Source of the DNA: Paraniabella ginsengisoli
Lineage (GTDB): Bacteria > Bacteroidota > Bacteroidia > Chitinophagales > Chitinophagaceae
DNA length: 64,000 nucleotides
Reading direction: 5' to 3'
Assembly: GCF_022513635.1 (NCBI RefSeq)
Contig: NZ_JAKWBL010000004.1
Span: forward strand, 806,001-870,000
Part shown: positions 38,587-47,120 of the stretch, one piece after another
Numbering within the stretch: the first letter of the stretch is position 1
Layout: each line of letters begins with the position of its first letter
Position numbers and translations under genes: made by a program
Notes under the pieces: generated by a model
The model's input: the letters and a program-made list of their open reading frames with translations, nothing else
Told to the model about the DNA's origin: nothing
Databases searched by the model: none

Positions 38587-38910
38587 TCATTTTTTGAGTT
38601 GAAATAGATCAATGATTTGCTTATCATTTTCAGCTTCTCTTGCTTCACACTCTAATCTACAACGGTAATATCCGACACGCATCGTTTGCCAAATATATCT
38701 AAAAATAAATCCTAAAAATCCTAAACGATGATATTGTTCAACATGCTTTAGTTCATGCCGAAGCCATTTCTGGTTAGATAAGAATTTTTCTTTTGAAACT
38801 CCATAAAGATGAATACGATTTCCAAAAACAATGGCAACATTTCTGCTGCGCAACTTTCTTGCGGCAACTTTTGCGATGAAGGAGTTTTCTTTGATTGAGA
38901 AATATTTCAT
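38587..38910 (-). CDS. Small HExxH-motif protein, unknown function
   Basis: The 107-residue product has WLRHELKHVEQYHRLG near residue 49, an HExxH zinc-binding motif, followed about 30 residues later by RLECEAREAEND with a possible third acidic ligand. The spacing resembles minimal metallopeptidases of the DUF4157/gluzincin type, and the middle has an aromatic-rich helix (LGFIFRYIWQTMRVGYY). No signal peptide is seen. It is upstream of the GDPD gene on the same strand with 105 bases between. Peptidase activity is inference only. Confidence 0.65.
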   Translation of the reverse strand: MKYFSIKENSFIAKVAARKLRSRNVAIVFGNRIHLYGVSKEKFLSNQKWLRHELKHVEQYHRLGFLGFIFRYIWQTMRVGYYRCRLECEAREAENDKQIIDLFQLKK

Positions 38911-39001
38911 TAACCTGATGTTATGTCAATGATATTTTTTAATATAATGTTGTCTCCTAGCCGGATAGTGAGTTCTTTAAAATGACCAGGGTTACCTGCA
39001 T

Positions 39002-39088
39002 CGTCATCCCGAGCGGAGTGAAACGTAGTCGAGGGATCTTCCTGTGTGTAGCAGATTCACGGCTTTCATCCGCTAGGTCGGAATGACG
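39002..39088. repeat. Intergenic inverted-repeat element, GTCATCCCGAGC type
   Basis: CGTCATCCCGA (39002-39012) matches the reverse complement of TCGGAATGACG (39078-39088) at 10 of 11 positions. The internal text GCGGAGTGAAACGTAGTCGA resembles a repeat I recall as widespread between genes in Bacteroidota. One copy is in the window. Confidence 0.7.
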
Positions 39089-39111
39089 TTATATTTTGAA
39101 ATCGCGTCAAC

Positions 39112-42100
39112 CTATTTTATCAGCGCTTCTATAATCCTCATGCTTGCGTCCTTTTCATCTTCAGGGATGCTTTCCAGTTTATCGCCATTGAAAACCGCTT
39201 TACACCACGTTAAAATCTTTTTCTGATCACTATGTTGGTTTATCTGTGCATCAAGCCATTCTATTGCTTTTTCTTTTCCTTCTGTTTTTTCAATGGCCCA
39301 TGCGCTAATCAAAGCGTTGGATGTTACAAAGTTCCGAACGGTGTTGTCAACCTTTGGTGTAAAAATCTTAATCCTTGTCAACAATTGTTCCTGCTTTTTA
39401 TTACCAGCCAAATATTCCATCCAGTCTTCCAGGCGGGCATCAATATCTGCTTCATAAGGTTTGCCTACACCCAACGTTTCCGGCCATAATCTTGCTTCAG
39501 CAATTAGCTTTTTTGATTTATCAGCATTGCCACTATTAAGGGAAGCGACTGCCTGCATTAACTTCGCTTCGCGATATAAAGCGCGTCCTTCTGTTGCTCC
39601 TTCAAAAGGAATAATATTAAGTGTTGATAATATTTTATCAGCCTGTTCATATTTTTGGTTAAGCAACAATGTCTTTGCATATAACATGCCCATAATATAG
39701 CGTTCCGGATGAGCTTTATAAAAAGGCTCTGCAATAGTCAATGCTTTTGAAGGCTGTTTATGACGAATATAATATTCAGCCAGCAACTTATGATAACGCC
39801 ATTGCTTTTTATCCAATGCTAACGCCCTCTGTAAGTCAGGCAGCTCCGTGGTTTCATCTTTGAAAATCTCCGCACGCTCTACATAAAACGGTGCAAATGC
39901 GGGTTCGTTGTCGCAGTCTTTCAACAGTTGTTTACATTCCTGCAAGCGATTTCTGTCTTTATAAATTAAAGCCAGTTGATATTTCAATAACCAATCAGAT
40001 TGCTGTTTCAGTAATTGTTCCAATACAGCAGCTGTTTCTGATCGGAAAGGGAAAGCCAGTTCGGGATTGATCTTCTCGCAATCAACTTTCTTATTATTCA
40101 AGAAAGCCAGCCAGTAGCTGGTTTCAGCCGAAGCAGGACTCATTTTGAAAATCATTTCCGCTTCGGTCGTAAGGCCATTGTTATAATACCAGGTTGCTAA
40201 TTCGGTATGAGTTTCATGCGGCAATTCATTTTTGATAAGATCTGAAAATGCCGACTTTGTCGTTTCATTTGGCTGCGCCAGATATTTTTCAAACCGTGCA
40301 AAATGATTTAGCGGATCATAAGAAAGAATTGTATTTAGCGTCTCATTAAATGTAATATTATTATTCATTTGCCGAAGCGCCGCTGCCTGTAGCATCAATG
40401 CTTCCATATTATATCGGTTATAGTCGATTGCTTTTTGGCAGTAATCAATAGTTGCAGTATAATTTTTTTCTTTGATGTATAATTTTGCCAGGCCGGTAAA
40501 AGCGGCGCTTCTATATTCCTGCGTAAGCGCAGCAAGACTAAAGCCATCTTTTGCATCAGCAATCTTTCCAAGTTGCGCGTTAATAAGTCCGTAGTAATAA
40601 TTGGCATCGCCAGCGTGTGTATCAATTTGCAACGCGCGCATAATTGTTTTTAATGCATCGCTATACAACATGTTTCTATATTGCAACGCTGCCATTTTTA
40701 CAAGTGCCGGTAAAAAGTTAGGGTCTTTTTTTAACGATTCGGTTAATTTGAGTTCTGCTTCGGGATACATTTTCTGATCCATGAATTCCTCACCCTGCAG
40801 GTACAAACCATAAGCGCTGTTCCAATCAAAATCAACAGGAGTTGTTACTGGCCTGTTCAGTATTTCTTCATCAGGAGCGGAATGATACTTCAGTTTGTTT
40901 GCGCCCAGCGTAACATTCAATTCATTTTCTTTAATATCTGTTTTCAATGAGTCGCTGAAAATCTGCAACGGATCTAACTGTAATTTTTTAGTATAAATAG
41001 TTTTATCATTCCATTTAACTAATAAAGAGTCGTTGATATGTTGAGCCGCGGAAAAATAAATTTTCAGCCAACCGTTTTCATATTTAACATTCAATGCACC
41101 ATTTGCATTTGCATCCACCATTCCTTTTGTTTGAGAAACAGGATACCAATATTCTGTCCAGGTATCTGTAGCATAAGGCGCAAAGCTGATGTGCTTAAAT
41201 GGCGTGAAGGTGCTTTTAACAGCGTTTTGGTTAAACATTCTGCCCGATTGAATTTCCACATATTGCCCATCTGTGTCCGTAAGCATTTTTTCCCAAATCA
41301 TTCCCTGTCGGGATAAACCCCATATCCATATTTTCCTTCCTGCTTTATCATCATATGTTCCATACCGCACCATTCCATTATCATCTTCATGATAATAAGT
41401 TCCAAAGAAATGGGCAGGCTTTCCGAAAACATGATACGATTTATATCCACCAAAATTATTCTCTTCGTAAAAATTTATTTTCTTGCCATTGTCTTTGTTT
41501 ACCGGCCAATCAGAAGCTTCGCCATCGTGACCAATATATTTTGTACCCGGAAATATAAATTCCAGATTACCTTTTGCTTTTACGCCAAGGTTCATCCAGT
41601 GATAATAAGGCTGTGCTTCAGGTGTGCTGTTGTACCAGAAAGAGCGGGTTGTAAAATAGGCTTTGTCTTTAGGCAAATTAATTTCCACACGCCAGTTGCT
41701 GCGGGTAAGTAAATCGAGCACTCCAATAAAACAACTTACGCTACCATCCGGATTATTGCGTGTTGTATAATCCACCGGCGTTGCGCAGTTTGGTGTATGG
41801 CCGATAATCCCGTAATTAGCTTCCAGTCCGCCGCTCGTCCAGGGGCCGCGCATGGCCACATCTCGAAATTTTACACTGTGGTTATAATAAATAAAAGACT
41901 TATCAGTTTTCTTTTCAATAGCAGCCCAAATTTTACCGCCAATTTCTGGAAGTATTATCATTTTGATATAATCATTTTGCAGCTCAACTACTTTCCACTG
42001 CTTGCTTACAGGTTTATCGGTAAAACCATCATACCTGAAATAAGGATATACAGGCGATAAGAGTGCGATAGGATTAGGATCTGAAAAAGGATAAGTTGGG

Positions 42101-42195
42101 AAAGCTTGCTGGTATTCCTTTACAGAAGCGGGTTGCTGTGCAGATAACGATATCGTTATAACAAATAAGCAAGTGGACAAAATAAATTTCCTCAT
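39112..42195 (-). CDS. DUF5107-TPR secreted protein
   Basis: A 1027-residue intact protein with signal peptide (ITISLSAQQP). Residues 60-400 look like a DUF5107 domain, a large beta-sandwich related to galactose-mutarotase-like folds: LPEIGGKIWAAIEKKTDKSF, MRGPWTSGGLEANYGIIGHTP and QSGRMFNQNAVKSTFTPFKH are typical. From about residue 470 to 1000 there are many TPR-like helix pairs (YGLYLQGEEFMDQKMYPEAE, YYYGLINAQLGKIADAKDGF, LAEYYIRHKQPSKALTIAEP). Similar proteins are often linked to polysaccharide use loci, and it follows susC-susD at some distance on the other strand. No catalytic assignment can be made from sequence alone. Confidence 0.8.
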   Translation of the reverse strand: MRKFILSTCLFVITISLSAQQPASVKEYQQAFPTYPFSDPNPIALLSPVYPYFRYDGFTDKPVSKQWKVVELQNDYIKMIILPEIGGKIWAAIEKKTDKSFIYYNHSVKFRDVAMRGPWTSGGLEANYGIIGHTPNCATPVDYTTRNNPDGSVSCFIGVLDLLTRSNWRVEINLPKDKAYFTTRSFWYNSTPEAQPYYHWMNLGVKAKGNLEFIFPGTKYIGHDGEASDWPVNKDNGKKINFYEENNFGGYKSYHVFGKPAHFFGTYYHEDDNGMVRYGTYDDKAGRKIWIWGLSRQGMIWEKMLTDTDGQYVEIQSGRMFNQNAVKSTFTPFKHISFAPYATDTWTEYWYPVSQTKGMVDANANGALNVKYENGWLKIYFSAAQHINDSLLVKWNDKTIYTKKLQLDPLQIFSDSLKTDIKENELNVTLGANKLKYHSAPDEEILNRPVTTPVDFDWNSAYGLYLQGEEFMDQKMYPEAELKLTESLKKDPNFLPALVKMAALQYRNMLYSDALKTIMRALQIDTHAGDANYYYGLINAQLGKIADAKDGFSLAALTQEYRSAAFTGLAKLYIKEKNYTATIDYCQKAIDYNRYNMEALMLQAAALRQMNNNITFNETLNTILSYDPLNHFARFEKYLAQPNETTKSAFSDLIKNELPHETHTELATWYYNNGLTTEAEMIFKMSPASAETSYWLAFLNNKKVDCEKINPELAFPFRSETAAVLEQLLKQQSDWLLKYQLALIYKDRNRLQECKQLLKDCDNEPAFAPFYVERAEIFKDETTELPDLQRALALDKKQWRYHKLLAEYYIRHKQPSKALTIAEPFYKAHPERYIMGMLYAKTLLLNQKYEQADKILSTLNIIPFEGATEGRALYREAKLMQAVASLNSGNADKSKKLIAEARLWPETLGVGKPYEADIDARLEDWMEYLAGNKKQEQLLTRIKIFTPKVDNTVRNFVTSNALISAWAIEKTEGKEKAIEWLDAQINQHSDQKKILTWCKAVFNGDKLESIPEDEKDASMRIIEALIK

Positions 42196-42321
42196 AATAT
42201 ATGCAAAGCTCTAAGTGTTTAGCTGAAAATAAGTTCAGAAGTTCTTGTCCGAAGGTAAGTCAAAACCGCATATGCAAACACCTTAGAAAAAAGAGGATTT
42301 TTATTATGTCATCTATATATT

Positions 42322-42389
42322 GGTGGCATCGGTTTTGCGTCGCACAGTTCAACTGTAGAATATATGGCATCCTATATAACCGATAAAGA
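42322..42389 (+). repeat. 65-nt intergenic element, subtype 2 (copy D)
   Basis: Core TTTTGCGTCGCACAGTTCAAC with the inner palindrome ACAGTT-C-AACTGT; end segments ATCGGTT and AACCGAT are perfect complements. It fills much of the 309-base gap between the YceI and DUF5107 genes. Confidence 0.8.
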
Positions 42390-42450
42390 TCGGATCTTCA
42401 GCAACACTTAATGAGAAAGAAGTATGGTCAGACCGAAACTTACATACACT

Positions 42451-42482
42451 AAAAAACGGCCTTCAAAAATGAAGACCGTTTT
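42451..42482 (-). terminator. Rho-independent terminator of the YceI gene
   Basis: On the minus strand AAAACGGTCTTCA, loop TTTT, TGAAGGCCGTTTT forms a long stem with one T-G/C mismatch and is followed by a T tract (TTTTTTAG). It lies 23 bases past the YceI stop codon. Confidence 0.75.
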
Positions 42483-42504
42483 ACTTATAGTTTACTCTTA
42501 TTTT

Positions 42505-43029
42505 TTATGCTTCTTTTACCAACTCTACATTGGCTACTAATTTCACATCATCACCCACTACAATGCCGCCAGCTTCAGTAACTGCGCTCCAATTAAGGCC
42601 AAACTCTTTCCGATTAATTTTACCTGTTACTTCAAAGCCTGCTACTGTTTGGCCATACATATTTGGTCCAATTCCACCGTGCTCTACATTTAGTGTAACG
42701 GGCTTCGTAACTCCTTTTAATGTAAGATCTCCGGTAACCTTGTAATCGTCTCCGTTCTTTACAATATTGGTTGATTGAAATGTTAGTTTAGGATATTTTT
42801 CTGCTTCAAAAAAGTCAGCACCTTTTAAGTGTCCGTCCCTATCTGTTACACCTGTATCAATGCTATCGATATCTGCACTGAAAGAAATTTTCGCGTCAGA
42901 GAAATCTTCGTTCTCTGCTTCTATTGTGCCTTCAAATGTTTTGAATTTGCCTGAAACCGTTGATATAACCAGGTGTTTCACTTTAAATCCGACTTCGGAA
43001 TGCATTGCATCTATTTTCCAAGTTGCCAT
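42505..43029 (-). CDS. YceI-family lipid-binding protein
   Basis: The protein has the YceI eight-strand barrel that binds isoprenoid-like lipids: WKIDAMHSEVGFKVKHLVIS at the start, SGKFKTFEGTIEAE, IDTGVTDRDGHLKGADFFEAEKYP, YKVTGDLTLKGVTKPVTL and NRKEFGLNWSAVTEAGG near the end. I chose the start MATWKID at 43029, since the longer frame from 43062 adds an uncharged, non-signal stretch. No signal peptide is present with either start, so it should be cytosolic, unlike the periplasmic E. coli YceI. Intact, with its own terminator. Confidence 0.92.
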   Translation of the reverse strand: MATWKIDAMHSEVGFKVKHLVISTVSGKFKTFEGTIEAENEDFSDAKISFSADIDSIDTGVTDRDGHLKGADFFEAEKYPKLTFQSTNIVKNGDDYKVTGDLTLKGVTKPVTLNVEHGGIGPNMYGQTVAGFEVTGKINRKEFGLNWSAVTEAGGIVVGDDVKLVANVELVKEA

Positions 43030-43204
43030 AAATTTTTTATTTTTTTGTGATTGATAACACAAAACTAATAATCATTGTTGCAACACCAATTAATGTAGGT
43101 TAAGTTTGAAAAATTTTCTCACAGAAAGACGGAAGTACACGGAAATATTTTTAGATAGATTGTAAAAAATATCTGCGATATTCTGTGTTTTTTGCGAGAA
43201 CTCC

Positions 43205-43870
43205 TTATTCCAAAGCCCTGTTCAAAAAACCATTTAAGGGTTGCAACGTTTCAAAAGCATTATATACCGTGGTTACAAGTGTTTTATTAGTCAGGTCACT
43301 ATCTGCAATGTTCATAGTCGCAATAAAACTTTTGTGTTTTAGATATTCGGCTGCCGGGTTATCGGATTCATAACCTTTGGGTACGCGCATCAGTACTTGC
43401 CCGTCTTCAATAGTAAGGCTGCCGTAAGTGGCTTTGAATTTTTTGGAACTAATAATTTTTTCAAAATCTTTTAAGCCGTAATCAATTTCCTGGCGCACTT
43501 TAGCCAGCATATCGGCCGGAGGTTGCCACATACCGCCGCCGGTAAAGCTGGCGCCGGGTTCCAAATGAAAATAATAACCCGCCGTCATCGATTTTTTTCC
43601 TTCGCTATTAATAGAAGCTCCGAAATTTGTTTTATAAGGTGTTTTATCCTTTGAAAAACGGATGTCCCGGTTAATGCGAAACATACAATCCTTTGCTTTC
43701 AAATGCGCAATGGACGGGTCTTTCTTCGCGAAAGTTTGAATTACCTGATCAATAAAATCAGCAAAATCCTGACGAGCCGCTTCGTAAGCTTTACGGTTTT
43801 CATCGAACCAGGGTTTATTGTTATTTAGTTTAAGGGCTTTGAGAAACTTTATAGTAGATAGTTGTAGCAT
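43205..43870 (-). CDS. DUF2461-family protein
   Basis: The product of about 221 residues matches DUF2461 (TIGR02453): KFLKALKLNNNKPWFDENRKAYE at the start, CMFRINRDIRFSKDKTPYKTNFGA in the middle, then YFHLEPGASFTGGGMWQPPADML and LKHKSFIATMNI. The function is unknown. The open frame extends to 43996, but the family begins at MLQLSTIKFL (ATG 43870) or at the ATG at 43885. Both ATGs lie in the arms of a perfect inverted repeat. It is the last gene of the minus-strand ABC/GntR cluster and its open frame overlaps the preceding coding end only if the longer start is used. Confidence 0.88.
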   Translation of the reverse strand: MLQLSTIKFLKALKLNNNKPWFDENRKAYEAARQDFADFIDQVIQTFAKKDPSIAHLKAKDCMFRINRDIRFSKDKTPYKTNFGASINSEGKKSMTAGYYFHLEPGASFTGGGMWQPPADMLAKVRQEIDYGLKDFEKIISSKKFKATYGSLTIEDGQVLMRVPKGYESDNPAAEYLKHKSFIATMNIADSDLTNKTLVTTVYNAFETLQPLNGFLNRALE

Positions 43871-43889
43871 GAAAAATTGTTTCATGCTA
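43865..43889. repeat. Perfect inverted repeat over the DUF2461 start codon
   Basis: TAGCATGAAA (43865-43874) and its exact reverse complement TTTCATGCTA (43880-43889) flank a 5-base centre. Each arm contains one of the two candidate ATG starts, so the mRNA could hide its own start in a hairpin, or the DNA could bind a dimeric regulator. Confidence 0.6.
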
Positions 43890-43919
43890 AGGTAATACTG
43901 AAATAAAAATTCACCCTTC

Positions 43920-44699
43920 TTATTGTAGATTTTTAACAAACTTGTACGGCGCATTAATAATCGTTTCGGGCGATAGGCTGCCAAACAAAGAGTCAATAAT
44001 TACGTTTTGATTGATTGTAACCTGAGAGTTATTACTGGCATCGATTTTTAAATTGGTTATTCGAGCATGCGCAGTAATCATCACTTTTGATTCAGTGCTT
44101 TTGATATTATAATTTGATAATAAAACTCTGTTTTGTTCCGAAAGAGAATCACTCAACTCCGGACGCCTATCAAGACTGCTCATTATCTCTAGCTCAGCTT
44201 TTTTCGACATATCTATCATTATATTTTTGGGACTGTCATCCTTAATTGTATTGATAACAACCTTTGCTCCTTCTGCAATAACAGGTACACCTTCGGGGAT
44301 GATTAAATCCAGTTCTACTCCGTTATAATAATTTTCGGCTTTGTACGCTTCATCGGTTTTCACTTTATACATGATGACTAAAGTATCTTTAATAAAATGT
44401 ATGCTGCAACTATCCGAACGCCCATCTTCATACTGATTTGAATTATAATTAACAAATTTGTATGCATATTCTTTTCCATTTTTAATATTGCATCTTAGTT
44501 GGTTGATTACCGGACCTCCGTATAGCTTCACCACTTTAAAAGGCTTAAGACTTTTAAATGCAATATCCTCTACTCCAAACCTATTCTTCACTACATATCT
44601 ATTCTCCTTTATAGCGGTTTTAAAACCCATTACCATTATAAGCGGAATGGAAAATACCAACACTATTAAAAGAATAAGCAATTTATTACTGTTCTTCAT
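43920..44699 (-). CDS. Membrane-anchored protein of unknown function
   Basis: A 259-residue product with one N-terminal helix (residues 8-26, LILLIVLVFSIPLIMVMGF) and a beta-rich exterior part. I do not recognise a named family with certainty. The pattern of short strands such as VELDLIIPEGVPVIAEGAKV, ELEIMSSLDRR and NLKIDASNNSQVTINQNVII resembles DUF2807-type right-handed repeats in which polar residues follow hydrophobic ones. It starts 21 bases after the GntR gene stop, so it is in the same transcription unit as the GntR regulator and the ABC pair, where anchored accessory proteins of this kind are common. Confidence 0.7.
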   Translation of the reverse strand: MKNSNKLLILLIVLVFSIPLIMVMGFKTAIKENRYVVKNRFGVEDIAFKSLKPFKVVKLYGGPVINQLRCNIKNGKEYAYKFVNYNSNQYEDGRSDSCSIHFIKDTLVIMYKVKTDEAYKAENYYNGVELDLIIPEGVPVIAEGAKVVINTIKDDSPKNIMIDMSKKAELEIMSSLDRRPELSDSLSEQNRVLLSNYNIKSTESKVMITAHARITNLKIDASNNSQVTINQNVIIDSLFGSLSPETIINAPYKFVKNLQ

Positions 44700-44720
44700 T
44701 TTTGTCTTTTTAAATAATGA

Positions 44721-45092
44721 TTAGGAGTATTGTTTTTTGAATTTTTCGTATTTAGTTTTCAGGTCTTCGGGCTCAATACCTAGTAAATACATATTCCTAA
44801 AAAATAAAGGCATCTCCTTTTCCAAAAATTCTAGTTTACGATAAGCGGCTGCATTTTTATTTCCATCTGCTGTTATAAAATAGCCAATGCCTCTTTTGTC
44901 GTAAATAATTTCTTGCTGTTTTAAAAATTCGTAGGCACGCGCCACAGTGTTGGGATTAACCTCCATTTGCATAGCAAGCTCACGCACGCTCGGTATCTTC
45001 TCGTCTGGCGGCCACTCTTTCAGCAGTATTTTTTCGCACACATAATCTGCTATCTGTATGTAAATAGCCTGTGCATTATTATTGAATTGCAT
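44721..45092 (-). CDS. GntR-family (YtrA-type) transcriptional regulator
   Basis: The 123-residue protein has the GntR winged helix: IYIQIADYVCEKILLKEWPP, KIPSVRELAMQMEVNPNTVARAYEFLKQQEII and DKRGIGYFIT. The short C-terminal helix pair after residue 80 with no ligand-binding domain is typical of the YtrA subfamily, whose members usually repress an adjacent ABC transporter operon. It lies downstream of the ABC ATPase and permease genes on the same strand. The palindrome TGTATTAATACA in the operon promoter (46813-46824) is its likely binding site. Confidence 0.9.
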   Translation of the reverse strand: MQFNNNAQAIYIQIADYVCEKILLKEWPPDEKIPSVRELAMQMEVNPNTVARAYEFLKQQEIIYDKRGIGYFITADGNKNAAAYRKLEFLEKEMPLFFRNMYLLGIEPEDLKTKYEKFKKQYS

Positions 45093-45114
45093 AAATATTT
45101 TCTTTAAAATTTTA

Positions 45115-45147
45115 CTCCCTCTCTTTTGGAGAGGGTTGGGGTGAGGT
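45115..45147. repeat. Intergenic GGAGAGGG-type hairpin element (copy 1)
   Basis: CCCTCTC-TTTTG-GAGAGGG followed by TTGGGGTGAGG. A second, inverted copy lies at 46917-46952. It fills the gap between the GntR gene and the repaired end of the permease. Confidence 0.8.
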
Positions 45148-45940
45148 CTAAATTTGTTTCTCTTTCAATTTGAACCATGTTATCAGCCATAGAAATGGAG
45201 CTATTAAATATTTCGTGAAAAAGAGGACACTGTTTTTTAGAACAGGTGAAATAACATATTCTTTATAGGAAGTGCCATCATTTGTATAAGTGTGCAAAGA
45301 AAAAGATCGAAGGAATAGCCCGAAAGATTGTTTCTGTATAACTTCCCTATATAAAAAGCAAACACGAAGATTAATGCCGCTATAACAATCAACGTCAAAA
45401 TGAAAGAAAATCTTTTAAAAGAAGCGGACCCTAGCATAAAAGCCGCCTGCACCGCAAAGAACGCGCTCGCACAAAACGCTAATGCCTCGTTAGTATTTGG
45501 CCGGTCTGTCCTTTTATAAGAATAAGAACTAGGCTCACTTTGTATCAAAAAATTGATATACGCTTCTACTAATGTTTTCAATAAAAAAAGCAACAGACAT
45601 AAACCAGCGTAAAAACAATTACATTAAAAAACAAATTGGCCAAAAGTTTTTCAGCATGGCTCGCAGGGAAACTGATCCAATAAATCCCTTTATCCTTTGA
45701 ACCCAACATGCTAAATGTAGTACTGGCAAAAACGGCTCCGGTAATAAATAGACCGAACATGCCAGTGATTAATAGGCTGTCTTCATCGTAACGGCGTCCG
45801 TTCGTAGCTACCCAAATTAAAAAGACAATACCCAACAAGCCCAGCAAGGCCAATGTCGACATCAAATAAAGTCTCCTGTTTTCTACCCATTGTTTCACAA
45901 TGAGTTTTCCAAGCCTGCTAAAGCTGAAATTTGCAGTCAT
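45148..45940 (-). CDS. ABC transporter permease subunit (two frameshifts)
   Basis: The restored protein has about 264 residues and six likely membrane helices: LMSTLALLGLLGIVFLIWVA, LLITGMFGLFITGAVFAST, LANLFFNVIVFTLVYVCCFF, FFAVQAAFMLGSASF, FILTLIVIAALIFVFAFYI and a last one that appears only after repair. The seven-A run at 45583-45589 (plus strand) is one base short, and a second loss in the A run near 45309 hides the true tail, SLHTYTNDGTSYKEYVISPV followed by a hydrophobic helix, ending at 45148. Start 45940 is 12 bases after the ATPase stop. Substrate unknown; the YtrA-linked architecture suggests export or stress response. Confidence 0.82.
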
Positions 45941-45952
45941 AAAAAATAAGGT

Positions 45953-46790
45953 TTAAGGTTGGTTTTTAAATACAGTATTCACATCGTCGCCATTAGTTAC
46001 AATGGCTTTATATAATAGCTCAAGGTCTATTTTTGAATCTTCACCAGTATCGTTTTTACCAACAATTACATTGCCCTTCAATGCCTCTTCTTTATAAAAA
46101 GCAGCTTTGGTTTCTTCATCGTCAAAGGATACTTTAAAAGATAATTTTGAACTGATGGTTTCAATGGTCTGATCAAACAAAATCTTTCCTTCATCAATTA
46201 TCGTAATCCGATCTATCAGGCTTTCCAGATCCTTTACCTGGTGTGTACTAATAATGATGCATTTGTTTTCATCAATGGCGCCCGCAATCACTTTCCTAAA
46301 TTGGCTTTTGCTCATAATGTCTAACCCGTTTGAGGGTTCGTCCATTAACAAAATGGCCGTATTGCAAGCAAGCGCAAAGCTTATCAACACTTTCTTTTTT
46401 GTCCGTAACTCATTTGCTGCAAACTATTGTCTGCCGGAATATCAAACTCCTGCAAATAGCGGTTAAATTGTTCCGCATTAAACTTCGGGTAAAAAAGTGC
46501 GTTGCTAGCAATGAATTTTTGAATAGAAACATCGGGCAGATAAAACTCTTCGGGTACAATAAAAGCATCCTGTAGGAAAGCTGGTTGCCTTTTACCAGGA
46601 TTGTAACCCAACGCTTCTATATTTCCCTGTGTCGGAAAAAGCGACCCTACAATATTCTTTAGCAGTGTAGATTTACCGGTTCCGTTTTTACCTAAAAGAC
46701 CGTAAATATGGCCCGGCGAGAAGGAAAGAGAGAGACCGTTAAATACTTTCTTTTTTTGTAAGAAAAATGCAGGTTTTGAATCGTTATCAT
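45953..46790 (-). CDS. ABC transporter ATP-binding subunit (two frameshifts)
   Basis: Restored from the ATG at 46790 (MITIQNLHFSYKKKK). Walker A GLLGKNGTGKSTLLKNI lies near residue 33, signature MSYGQKKKVLISFALA near residue 133, Walker B AILLMDEPSNGLD near residue 153 and the H-loop IIISTHQVKDLE near residue 188. Two T runs on the plus strand are one base short, 46751-46757 and 46395-46400; the second restores the signature helix. The repaired length of about 279 residues is normal for this class. It is the first gene of the operon, directly behind a good promoter with an operator over the start of transcription. Confidence 0.9.
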
Positions 46791-46812
46791 AATTAGTGAT
46801 TTGGTGTACTAT

Positions 46813-46824
46813 TGTATTAATACA
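46813..46824. promoter_or_regulatory. Palindromic operator, likely for the GntR regulator
   Basis: TGTATTAATACA is a perfect 12-base palindrome, 22 bases before the ATPase start and directly downstream of the -7 element, so a bound repressor would cover the transcription start. Confidence 0.65.
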
Positions 46825-46827
46825 CTA

Positions 46828-46858
46828 TAAAGATAACGCTGTTCTTTAATTCACCAAA
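46828..46858 (-). promoter_or_regulatory. Bacteroidota-type promoter of the ABC/GntR operon
   Basis: On the minus strand a -33 TTTG (46858-46855) is followed by 19 bases and TATCTTTA (46835-46828), close to TAnnTTTG. The expected start of transcription is near 46821, within the operator. Confidence 0.65.
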
Positions 46859-46916
46859 TATTTTTTTGAAAAAGAAAATGTCACGAATGCACGAATAATT
46901 TTGTTTTCCTGTCAAA

Positions 46917-46952
46917 CCTCACCTCCAGCCCCTCTCCAAGTGGAGAGGGGAG
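46917..46952. repeat. Intergenic GGAGAGGG-type hairpin element (copy 2, inverted)
   Basis: CCCCTCTCCA-AG-TGGAGAGGGG is a perfect 10-bp stem, preceded by CCTCACCTCCAG. It is the reverse orientation of the element at 45115. The rest of the 330-base gap between the ABC operon and cysE holds no gene. Confidence 0.85.
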
Positions 46953-47120
46953 TAGACTACGACGATGGAAAATTATTTTGTATCACTAAATAGTGTATTT
47001 CTAAACTATTTTCTAAACCAATTATCATTATCTGTGCATTCTTGGCATTATTCTATTGCCCCGATTTTAAACTTTCCTATTTATCAGTTATTTTTGTCTA
47101 CTGTGTTAATAGGATAAATA

